Assembly (NCBI GenBank): GCA_965227045.1
Contig: OZ245718.1
Location: 1,054,001-1,118,000 of the forward strand
Direction: 5' to 3'
DNA: 64,000 bases
Source of the DNA: UBA10649 sp965227045
GTDB lineage: Bacteria > Actinomycetota > Actinomycetes > S36-B12
Position numbers and translations under genes: made by a program
The notes under the pieces: generated by a model
Databases searched by the model: none
Seen by the model: the letters and a program-made list of their open reading frames with translations, nothing else
Told to the model about the DNA's origin: nothing
Shown here: positions 47,152 through 54,237 of the stretch, piece by piece
Layout of the letters: each line of letters begins with the position of its first letter
Position numbering within the stretch: the stretch's first letter is position 1

Positions 47152-48255
47152 TCACACGGCGCGGAAGCCACTTCCCAGAACGACCCGGACGTCGACCGTC
47201 GCGACGGGCGAGGTGTCCACGACCACGGACGCCGGCGGCAGGCCCAGGATCGCCGCGACGTCGCGTCCGTGGGCGATGACCTCCTCGCTGTCATTGGGGA
47301 CGTAGACCGTCGATTCGACGTCGGCCTCGGGGTAGTTCGGACGCGCGACGACCCCGAACCCGGCGTCGGCGAGCGCGATGCGAGCGGTTGTCGCGGCACC
47401 GAGGCTGGCTCCCGCGCGCTCAAGGACGACCCGCGTCTGGCCGGAGTGGCCGGGCTGCAGGAGCGCCAGGGGGAACAGGCGCAGCAGGGTCTCGTCGGCG
47501 TCGGGCTGCTTGACGATGTCGACCTGCGCCGTGCCCGCGCGCAGCGAGGTCACGGGCAGCACTTCGCGCCTGACCTCCTGCGTGCGCAGGCCCTCGCCGA
47601 GGATTGCGAGCAGGTGGCTGGCGTCCTCGTTGGTCACCGTCGTGCGGGCCATCGAGCCCAGGCTGGTGAGCAGTTGCCCCACCGCCTGCTCGTCCTTGGG
47701 GAGGTGGGCGAGGACCTTGTCGAGCACGAGCGGGAAGGCGCTGGGCCGGTAGGCGTGCTCGATGCCGGGCACGTCCCCTATCGAGTCGAGCAGGCCAGCC
47801 CAAGCCAGGCGGTCCATCTCGATGGCCGCGTCGACCTGCACCCCGAGCAGCGCCTCCACCGGCCCTTGCGCGCTGACCGGGCCGGTCGGCCCGTCAACGT
47901 CCTTCAACTCCGTGGGCGGGACAGTCGGCAGCAGCAGGTTGCGCGGCAGCAGGAGCTCGGCGACGAATCCCGTCTTGCCGCCGACGCCGAGCAGGACGTT
48001 GCTGATCGCGTTGCGATCCTGGTCACGCAGCTGCAGCAGGATCGTGACCTGCCGGTGCTTCTCGATCGGCTCTCGCTCGACAGCCGGCGCGAGCGTCGCC
48101 GACGTGCCGGTGACCGGCTCGTCGTCAACGCTGTTGCGGGTGAGGACGATGCCGGCCAGCACGGTGGCGATCACGACGATGACGGCGACGACGGCCATGA
48201 GCCGCCATGGGAAGGGATAGGCGTGCTCGTCGTGGTTGGGGTCGCTCACGCTCAC
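47152..48255 (-). CDS. LytR C-terminal domain membrane protein (LCP-related)
   Basis: A 367-residue single-pass membrane protein. A cytosolic tail of about 20 residues is followed by one hydrophobic helix (LMAVVAVIVVIATVLAGIVL), then an extracytoplasmic LCP-like region (QVTILLQLRDQDRNAISNVLLG) in which the catalytic Arg/Asp set of LytR-CpsA-Psr enzymes is not obvious, and a C-terminal LytR_C domain (about 280-367). It may bind cell-wall polymers rather than transfer them. The GTG overlaps the nadD stop as GTGA. Confidence 0.75.
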   Translation of the reverse strand: MSVSDPNHDEHAYPFPWRLMAVVAVIVVIATVLAGIVLTRNSVDDEPVTGTSATLAPAVEREPIEKHRQVTILLQLRDQDRNAISNVLLGVGGKTGFVAELLLPRNLLLPTVPPTELKDVDGPTGPVSAQGPVEALLGVQVDAAIEMDRLAWAGLLDSIGDVPGIEHAYRPSAFPLVLDKVLAHLPKDEQAVGQLLTSLGSMARTTVTNEDASHLLAILGEGLRTQEVRREVLPVTSLRAGTAQVDIVKQPDADETLLRLFPLALLQPGHSGQTRVVLERAGASLGAATTARIALADAGFGVVARPNYPEADVESTVYVPNDSEEVIAHGRDVAAILGLPPASVVVDTSPVATVDVRVVLGSGFRAV

Positions 48256-48860
48256 GGGGAGCTGTACAACTCGTGCTTCGCGATGAGGCTCGACACACCG
48301 TCGGGCACGAGGTAGCGGATCGGCTCCTTGCGGAAGATCCGCGCCCGCACATCGGTCGATGAGATTGCCAGCGCCGGAACCTCGACCAGCGTGACCTTGC
48401 CGCCGGGCAGGCCCGGGTCGGTGAGGACATGGCCAGGCCGGGTGACGCCGATGAGCTGGGCGCGCTCCAGTATCCCGTCGGGATCCTTCCAGCCCACGAT
48501 CTCGGCGAGCGCGTCAGCGCCGGTGATGAAGAACCATTCCGCCGTTGCCTCCGGCAGCGCTTTCTTCAACTCGTCCTGCAGGTCGCGCAGGGTGTCGACC
48601 GTGTAGGTCGGGCCTTCGCGATCGATGTCGACTCGGGTGACGTTGAAGCGCGGATCGGGCGCGGTCGCGACGACGGTCATGAGGTAGCGGAGCTCGGCGA
48701 GCGCGCCCTTGCGACCTTCCTTGTGCCACGACTGCCCGGTCGGGCTGAAGATGACGCGGTTGAGCTTGAAGCGGTGCGCGACCTCGGAGGCCGCCACGAG
48801 GTGGCCGTTGTGAATCGGATCGAAGGATCCGCCCATCACGCCGATGCGGAAATGCGTCAC
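48252..48860 (-). CDS. nadD: Nicotinate-nucleotide adenylyltransferase NadD
   Basis: Converts nicotinate mononucleotide and ATP to deamido-NAD. 202 residues. The nucleotidyltransferase motif GGSFDPIHNGH is near residue 10 and ISSTDVRAR near residue 170. It starts with GTG 48860, 36 bases after the stop of the small membrane protein gene. Adjacency to rsfS and proA is common in actinobacteria. Confidence 0.96.
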   Translation of the reverse strand: MTHFRIGVMGGSFDPIHNGHLVAASEVAHRFKLNRVIFSPTGQSWHKEGRKGALAELRYLMTVVATAPDPRFNVTRVDIDREGPTYTVDTLRDLQDELKKALPEATAEWFFITGADALAEIVGWKDPDGILERAQLIGVTRPGHVLTDPGLPGGKVTLVEVPALAISSTDVRARIFRKEPIRYLVPDGVSSLIAKHELYSSP

Positions 48861-48896
48861 CAGTTCAGGTCCAGCTCACAAGCGTGCATGATGCCG

Positions 48897-49043
48897 TCAG
48901 TCGCCGACCTTGAGCATGACGGTGACGATGAGCAAGACGGCCAGAAGGGCGAACGCAGCGGCCCCGAAGACATACGGCGAGGTGCTCGAGCCCTCGGCCG
49001 CGGCCTCCTCGGCGATAACGACCGCATTCGTGAAGATGCCCAT
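48897..49043 (-). CDS. 48-residue single-pass membrane protein upstream of nadD
   Basis: A short gene: ATG at 49043 with GAGGGG 8 bases upstream, 48 residues, stop at 48897. The product has an acidic N-terminal part (MGIFTNAVVIAEEAAAEGSS), one hydrophobic helix (YVFGAAAFALLAVLLIVTVM) and the tail LKVGD. It fits a transmembrane microprotein. It lies between proA and nadD in the same direction. Function unknown; from memory, similar small proteins occur beside nadD in other actinobacteria, but I could not check. Confidence 0.7.
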   Translation of the reverse strand: MGIFTNAVVIAEEAAAEGSSTSPYVFGAAAFALLAVLLIVTVMLKVGD

Positions 49044-49103
49044 CTCGTTGTCCCCTCAGAACGGCGCTGCATTGGCTGCGCTCACTGTACTGGCAGGCCT
49101 TGC

Positions 49104-50375
49104 TCAGCCGCGGATATGGCCGTCGCCGGTGACGACGTACGTGGTGGTGGTCAACTCGGTGAGCCCCATCGGGCCGCGGGCGTGCAGTTTCTGCGTCGAG
49201 ATGCCGATCTCCGCGCCGAATCCGAACTCGCCGCCGTCGGTGAATCGGGTCGACGCGTTGACCATGACGGCAGCGGAGTCGACCCCGGCGATGAACTCCT
49301 GCGCGGCGGACTGGCTGTCGGTGACGATGGCCTCGGTATGCCCCGATGACCAGCGCCGGATGTGCGCGAGTGCCTCGTCGATGCTGTCGACGATTCCCGC
49401 GGCGATGTCGAGCGAGTAGTACTCGGCGGCCCAGTCGTCGTCGGTCGCTGCAGCGAAACCGACGCCGGTCCCCGTCGCATGCAGCGCGAAGCGGTCGTCG
49501 CCGTGAATGGTGACGCCGGCGTCCTTGAGCGCATCGAGCGCACGCGGCAGGAACGCATCGGCGATGTCCTTGTGCACGAGCACGGTCTCCGCCGCGTTGC
49601 AGACGCTGACCCGCTGCGCCTTGCTGTTGAGCAGGATCGCGATCGCCTTGTCAATGTCGGCGTCCTTGTCGACGTAGACATGGCAGTTGCCGACGCCGGT
49701 CTCGATGACCGGGACCGTCGAGTTGTCGACGACGTTGCGAATCAGGCCCTCGCCGCCGCGCGGGATGAGGACGTCGACGAGTCCGCGTGCGGTCATGAGG
49801 TGCTTGACGGACTCGTGGGTGTCGCCTGGCACGACCTGGATCGCATCGACCGGTGCGCCGACGCTCGCGAGGGCGTCGCGCATGACATCCGCGAGCGCGG
49901 CGTTGCTGGCGGACGCTGACGAGGATCCGCGAAGCAGCGCGGCGTTTCCGCTCTTCAGGCACAGGCCCGCGGCATCAACGGTGACGTTTGGCCGGGCCTC
50001 GTAGATCATGCCGACGACGCCGAGCGGCACTCGGATCTGGCGCACCTGCAGGCCGTTGGGGAGGGTGTAACCGCGGATCACCTCGCCGACCGGGTCGGGC
50101 AGCGCGGCAACGTCGCGCAGCGCCTGGGCGATCGCCTCGACTCGGGGTGCGGTGAGGGTGAGGCGGTCGATCAGCGCATCGGACGTGCCGCTCTCGCGTG
50201 CCCGGACCACGTCGCCGGCATTGGCCTCGACTATCTCGGGGGCGCGCGCGTCGAGCGCGTCGGCCATCGCGTGGAGAGCGGCGTCCTTCTCGTTGCGCGT
50301 CATGCGTCGCAGCGCGATGGCGGCCTCGCGTGCCCGCCGCGCGGTAGCGAGCACCTGCTCGCGGTCGTCAGTCAT
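49104..50375 (-). CDS. proA: Gamma-glutamyl phosphate reductase
   Basis: Second step of proline synthesis: NADPH-dependent reduction of glutamyl-5-phosphate to the semialdehyde. 423 residues. The catalytic Cys is in RVSVCNAAETVLVH near residue 255, with IPRGGEGLI and ETGVGNCHVYVD upstream. ATG at 50375. It is separated from proB by one unknown gene and palindrome A3. Confidence 0.96.
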   Translation of the reverse strand: MTDDREQVLATARRAREAAIALRRMTRNEKDAALHAMADALDARAPEIVEANAGDVVRARESGTSDALIDRLTLTAPRVEAIAQALRDVAALPDPVGEVIRGYTLPNGLQVRQIRVPLGVVGMIYEARPNVTVDAAGLCLKSGNAALLRGSSSASASNAALADVMRDALASVGAPVDAIQVVPGDTHESVKHLMTARGLVDVLIPRGGEGLIRNVVDNSTVPVIETGVGNCHVYVDKDADIDKAIAILLNSKAQRVSVCNAAETVLVHKDIADAFLPRALDALKDAGVTIHGDDRFALHATGTGVGFAAATDDDWAAEYYSLDIAAGIVDSIDEALAHIRRWSSGHTEAIVTDSQSAAQEFIAGVDSAAVMVNASTRFTDGGEFGFGAEIGISTQKLHARGPMGLTELTTTTYVVTGDGHIRG

Positions 50376-50421
50376 GGCAGCCCTCGTTCATGGGAGCAGG
50401 GTACGCCCACCATCACCTCGC

Positions 50422-50478
50422 CGATCTTGAGGTTCCGCCCAGATTTCGGCCTCGTAAGTGGGCGGAACCTCAAGGTCG
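50422..50478. repeat. Intergenic palindrome, class A copy 3
   Basis: 20-base arms (50422-50441 and 50459-50478) paired except for one G-T position, loop 17 bases. The arm CGATCTTGAGGTTCCGCCCA differs by one base from copies A1, A2 and A4. It sits between the unknown gene at 50509 and proA, both on the minus strand. Confidence 0.85.
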
Positions 50479-50508
50479 CGAGAGGCGGCAGGTGGTGATG
50501 CGGAGGGT

Positions 50509-50910
50509 TTAGAAGGGGATGACGCGGCCGGCGGCGACCAGGCCGGGCTGCTCGTGGATGTAGCGGCCACGGCGGTGGAAGGTCTCACGGTCGACGACCT
50601 CCACGCCGACCACCCGCCACGGCGGCAGTTCGGCCGACTCGGTGTGCTCCTCCCACAGCGCGACCGCCATGCGGAGCGCGGTGGCGACGTCGGTCGCCTC
50701 CTCCCAGTACCGCACCTCAGCGCGGTCGGTGGCGTAGCGGCCGGAGAGCAGGAATGGGTGTTCGTGGCTGAGCCGCTCGAGGGCGCACTTGATGACGGAC
50801 TCGGGCACATGAGCGCCGGCGACGGTCAGCGTGATGTGCCACATGGCGCGCTGCTCGTCCGCGGATCCTTCGGAGTCGACGACCAATCGCAGGGGCTCAG
50901 CAGCGTCCAC
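50509..50910 (-). CDS. Conserved hypothetical protein between proB and proA
   Basis: A 133-residue acidic protein of unknown function, likely soluble. Features: WHITLTVAGAHVPESVI, LSHEHPFLLSGRYATDRAEV and PPWRVVGVEVVDRETFHRRG. It has no signal sequence or membrane helix. Alternating strands and helices suggest a ferredoxin-like alpha/beta fold. GTG start with GGGAG upstream, 30 bases after proB in the same direction. Codon use looks like its neighbours, so it is native. The position suggests a link with proline synthesis, but nothing shows it. Confidence 0.75.
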   Translation of the reverse strand: MDAAEPLRLVVDSEGSADEQRAMWHITLTVAGAHVPESVIKCALERLSHEHPFLLSGRYATDRAEVRYWEEATDVATALRMAVALWEEHTESAELPPWRVVGVEVVDRETFHRRGRYIHEQPGLVAAGRVIPF

Positions 50911-50940
50911 GCCGGCTCCCTGACATCGTCGGCGGCAGCG

Positions 50941-52068
50941 TCAGGTCGCCAAGACCACCAAGGCGTCTCGGTGGACGACTTCGCGTTCGTAGGCCGGCCC
51001 GAGTTCGCGCGCCAGTTCTCTGGTGGAGCGGCCGAGCAGGCCCGGCAGCTCCTGTGCGTCAAAGTTCACCAAACCTCGGGCCACGATGTTGCCCTTTTCG
51101 TCCAAGAGGTCGACCGGATCGCCAGCAGCGAACGTGCCCTCGACCGCGGTTATGCCCGCCGGGAGGAGTGACATGCGCCGCTGGATGACCGCAGCGACCG
51201 CGCCAGCGTCGAGGCGAAGGCGCCCCGTGGTGGTCGTCGCGTGGGCAAGCCAGAGCAGCCGGGTCGACGAGCGCTCGCCCGTCGGATGGAAGACGGTGCC
51301 CACATCGGCGGTGGACAGTGCCCGGCCGACATCAGCGGCAGAGGCCAGGAGCACCGGAATGCCCGCCGACGTCGCGATCGCCGCGGCCTCGACCTTGGTG
51401 GTCATGCCGCCGAGGCCGACTCCCGCTCCCCCGGTGCCGCCGACGCGCACGCCGACCAGGTCTGCGGGGCTGCGCACGTCGGTGATGAGTGTCGCGCCGT
51501 CGCGCTGCGGAGGCCCGTCGTACAGGCCCGCGACGTCGGACAGCAGGATCAGCGCCTCGGCCTGCACCACGTGCGCGACGAGCGCCGCGAGCCGGTCGTT
51601 GTCGCCGAATCGGATCTCGTCGGTCGCGACGGTGTCGTTCTCATTGACGATCGGGACGACGCCCAGGTCGAGCAGGCGAAACAGAGTGCGCTGCGCGTTG
51701 CGGTACTGGCTGCGCCGGATGACGTCCTCGGCGGTGACGAGCACCTGGCCGACCGTCAGGCCGTGCTCGGCGAAGGCGACGCTGTACTGGGCGATGAGCT
51801 TGCCCTGACCCACGGACGCGGCGGCCTGCTGGGTGGCGAGGTCGCGGGGGCGGCGCTTGAGCCCCAGGCTCGGAAAGCCCGTGGCAATCGCGCCGCTGGA
51901 GACGAGGACGATCTGGTGGCCGGATGCGTGACGCGCGGCGATCTGCGCGACCAGTGCCTCGATGCGCGCGATGTCGAGCCCGCCACCGCTGCGCGTCAGG
52001 GAGGACGACCCGACCTTGACGACGATGCGGCCGGCGGACGAGATGCGCGCCCGCACGTCTTCGGTCAC
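50941..52068 (-). CDS. proB: Glutamate 5-kinase
   Basis: First step of proline synthesis: ATP-dependent phosphorylation of glutamate, feedback-inhibited by proline. 375 residues: amino-acid-kinase domain (about 1-255; VVKVGSSSLT, VSSGAIATGF, VNENDTVATDE, GTGGAGVGLGGMTTKV) and a C-terminal PUA domain (about 275-370). The GTG at 52068 overlaps the obg stop as GTGA. Confidence 0.96.
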   Translation of the reverse strand: MTEDVRARISSAGRIVVKVGSSSLTRSGGGLDIARIEALVAQIAARHASGHQIVLVSSGAIATGFPSLGLKRRPRDLATQQAAASVGQGKLIAQYSVAFAEHGLTVGQVLVTAEDVIRRSQYRNAQRTLFRLLDLGVVPIVNENDTVATDEIRFGDNDRLAALVAHVVQAEALILLSDVAGLYDGPPQRDGATLITDVRSPADLVGVRVGGTGGAGVGLGGMTTKVEAAAIATSAGIPVLLASAADVGRALSTADVGTVFHPTGERSSTRLLWLAHATTTTGRLRLDAGAVAAVIQRRMSLLPAGITAVEGTFAAGDPVDLLDEKGNIVARGLVNFDAQELPGLLGRSTRELARELGPAYEREVVHRDALVVLAT

Positions 52069-53444
52069 GACAGGTCTCCTCCGGTGAACTCCTCAAGGCG
52101 GGCGTCGAGTCGGATGTCGGTGCCGCGCGGGCTGGCATGCGAGGGATCCGCATGGATCGTGGAGTACCAGTCGAAGACGACGGCATCCTCGCCGCCGATC
52201 ATCACGGTGGAGCCGTTGACGGCGCCCTGCGCGGTGAGCTCGTCCTCGACGCCCAGGCGGGCGAGGCGGTCAGCGAGGTAGCCCACGGCCTCATCATTGC
52301 TGAAGTCGGTCTGGCGGACCCAGCGCTCGGGCTTCTCGCCGCGCACCCGGTAGCCGTCCTCCTCGATCGTCACCGTGAAGCCGGAGTCGTCGACGGCCTT
52401 GATCTTGATGACCGGGCGGGCGACCTCGTCGGGCTCGGCGGCCTTGCGAGCCGCGAGGACGACCTGCGCCATCGCGAACGACAGCTGCCGAAGGCCCTCG
52501 CGGGTGACGGCGGAGATGTCGTAGACGGCGTAGCCGCGCTCCTCGAGAATCGGCCTGATCATCTCGGCCATCACGCGGGCGTCGGGCACGTCGATCTTGT
52601 TCAACGCGACCAGGCGAGGGCGGTCGGCGAGTCCGCCGTACAGCGACAGCTCGTTCTCGATCGCGTCGAGGTCATCCAGGGGGTCACGGCCCGGGTCCAT
52701 GGTCGCGCAGTCCACGACGTGCACCAGGACGCTGCAGCGCTCAACGTGGCGCAGGAACTCCAGCCCGAGGCCCTTGCCCTGGGAGGCACCGGGGATCAGG
52801 CCGGGGACGTCGGCGACGGTGTAGACGACCTCGCCGGCGGTGACGACGCCGAGGTTCGGCGCGAGGGTGGTGAACGGGTAGTCGGCGATCTTCGGCCGGG
52901 CTGCCGAGATCGAGGCGATGAGGCTGGACTTGCCGGCGCTGGGGAAGCCGACGAGGGCGACGTCGGCGACGGTCTTGAGTTCGAGGACGACCTCGCGGTG
53001 CTCGCCGGGCTCGCCGAGCAGGGCGAAGCCGGGCGCCTTGCGGCGGGGCGACGCCAGGGCCGCGTTGCCCAGGCCGCCTCGGCCACCGTTGGCGATGTTG
53101 TAAGTGGCTCCGGCGCCGACCAGGTCGGCCAGCACCTCACCCCCGGGAGTGGTGACCACGGTGCCGCTGGGAACCCGAAGGACGATGTCCGCGGCCTCGG
53201 CGCCGTTGCGATGCCCGCCCTGGCCCGCCTTGCCGCTCGCGGCCTTTTTGTGCGGACTGTGGTGGAACTCGAGAAGGGTCGTGACGCCCGGATCGACGAC
53301 GGCGACGATGTTGCCGCCGCGCCCGCCGTTGCCGCCGTCGGGGCCGCCGAGCGGCTTGAACTTCTCGCGCATGACGGAGGCGCAGCCGTTGCCGCCGTCT
53401 CCGGCCTGCGCGTGCAGGACGACTCGATCGACGAACGTGACCAT
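52065..53444 (-). CDS. obg: GTPase Obg/CgtA
   Basis: Essential GTPase in 50S assembly and stress response, 459 residues. N-terminal glycine-rich Obg fold (GGDGG-type repeats, GGPDGGNGGRGGNIVAVVD); G domain with GFPSAGKSSLIASIS near residue 165, DVPGLIPGAS and NKIDVPDA; C-terminal OCT domain (about 360-435). The ATG at 53444 has GAAGGAGGG upstream. A longer upstream reading would run through palindrome B2 and is rejected. Confidence 0.96.
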   Translation of the reverse strand: MVTFVDRVVLHAQAGDGGNGCASVMREKFKPLGGPDGGNGGRGGNIVAVVDPGVTTLLEFHHSPHKKAASGKAGQGGHRNGAEAADIVLRVPSGTVVTTPGGEVLADLVGAGATYNIANGGRGGLGNAALASPRRKAPGFALLGEPGEHREVVLELKTVADVALVGFPSAGKSSLIASISAARPKIADYPFTTLAPNLGVVTAGEVVYTVADVPGLIPGASQGKGLGLEFLRHVERCSVLVHVVDCATMDPGRDPLDDLDAIENELSLYGGLADRPRLVALNKIDVPDARVMAEMIRPILEERGYAVYDISAVTREGLRQLSFAMAQVVLAARKAAEPDEVARPVIKIKAVDDSGFTVTIEEDGYRVRGEKPERWVRQTDFSNDEAVGYLADRLARLGVEDELTAQGAVNGSTVMIGGEDAVVFDWYSTIHADPSHASPRGTDIRLDARLEEFTGGDLS

Positions 53445-53468
53445 GCCTCTACCCTCCTTCGTTGTTCT

Positions 53469-53530
53469 GTTGAGTGGCCAGTTGTGGGGGTTTCCCCGGA
53501 CCGGAAGGCCCCCACAACTGGCCACTCAAC
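53469..53530. repeat. Intergenic palindrome, class B copy 2
   Basis: Perfect 22-base arms (53469-53490 and 53509-53530; core GAGTGGCCAGTTGTGGGGG) with an 18-base loop that can form a further TTCC/GGAA stem. It lies between the rpmA terminator and obg, and shares the GAGTGG.CAGTTGT.GGGG pattern with the copy at 9551. Compensating C/G changes keep the stem in each copy. Confidence 0.88.
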
Positions 53531-53533
53531 GAG

Positions 53534-53558
53534 AAAAGGCGGGCCCGAAGGCCCGCCT
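53534..53558 (-). terminator. Rho-independent terminator after rpmA
   Basis: On the minus strand a GGCGGGCC-TTCG-GGCCCGCC hairpin (53557-53538) followed by TTTT. It is a textbook stem-loop with a UUCG tetraloop 26 bases after the rpmA stop, so rplU-rpmA transcription mostly stops before obg. Confidence 0.92.
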
Positions 53559-53583
53559 CACTCACGCACATGAGTTGCCTGAA

Positions 53584-53838
53584 CTACTCGCCAGCGACGA
53601 TGTTCACGACTCGACGGCCACGGTGGGTGCCGAACTCGACCTTGCCCGGGGCGAGGGCGAACAGCGTGTCGTCTCCGCCGCGGCCGACATTGTCGCCCGG
53701 GTGGAAGTGGGTGCCGCGCTGGCGCACAATAATCTCGCCGGCGCCGACCTGCTGGCCTCCGAAGCGCTTCACGCCGAGGCGCTGGGCGTTGGAGTCGCGG
53801 CCGTTGCGGGTGCTGGATGCACCTTTCTTATGTGCCAT
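53584..53838 (-). CDS. rpmA: 50S ribosomal protein L27
   Basis: 84-residue ribosomal protein near the peptidyl-transferase centre. MAHKKGASSTRNGRDSNAQ is the standard N-terminus without a cleaved extension. The GGQQVGAGEIIVRQRGT and GTHRGRRVVNIVA regions are conserved. It is 4 bases after rplU, and a strong terminator follows. Confidence 0.98.
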   Translation of the reverse strand: MAHKKGASSTRNGRDSNAQRLGVKRFGGQQVGAGEIIVRQRGTHFHPGDNVGRGGDDTLFALAPGKVEFGTHRGRRVVNIVAGE

Positions 53839-53842
53839 GTCG

Positions 53843-54157
53843 CTACTTCCCCGGGGTGATGCCGGTGACCTTCACAGCCGTGAGCTCCTGACGGTGCCCC
53901 TGACGGCGGCGGTAGCCGGTCTTGTTCTTGTACTTGAGGATGTCGATCTTGGGACCACGGTGGTGGTCGACGATCTCGGCCGTGACACTGACCTTGGCCA
54001 GCACGGACGGATCGGAGGTGACGGCAGCACCGTCGACGAGGAGCAGCGCGGGCAGCGCGATGGATGCGCCGGGCTCTCCGACCTGACGGTCCATGACGAC
54101 GACGTCGCCAACAGCGACCTTCTCCTGCCGACCGCCGGCGCGAACGATGGCGTACAC
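53843..54157 (-). CDS. rplU: 50S ribosomal protein L21
   Basis: 104 residues, beginning YAIVRAGGRQEKVAVGD and ending in the conserved KNKTGYRRRQGHRQ region. The GTG at 54157 is chosen because it gives the family N-terminus and has AGGAG 7 bases upstream; the TTG one codon earlier is unlikely. Confidence 0.97.
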   Translation of the reverse strand: MYAIVRAGGRQEKVAVGDVVVMDRQVGEPGASIALPALLLVDGAAVTSDPSVLAKVSVTAEIVDHHRGPKIDILKYKNKTGYRRRQGHRQELTAVKVTGITPGK

Positions 54158-54208
54158 CAATGACTCCTGACGTAAAAACGGGTTGGGCGCCGCTAGGCGC
54201 GAAGGATC

Positions 54209-54237
54209 AGTCTACGGACGGGTTGCCCAGAGATCAA
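54209..54237 (-). promoter_or_regulatory. Candidate rplU promoter at the end of rne
   Basis: TTGATC (54237-54232), 17-base spacer, TAGACT (54214-54209) on the minus strand, overlapping the last codons of rne. The transcript would have a leader of about 45 bases with a GCGCC-TAGC-GGCGC hairpin. Motif match only. Confidence 0.5.

Noticed and set aside
48857..49072. A 71-codon frame overlapping the small membrane protein gene on the same strand.
   Set aside because: Arg/Ser-rich shadow frame. The 48-codon frame in another phase has the ribosome site, membrane helix and sensible composition.
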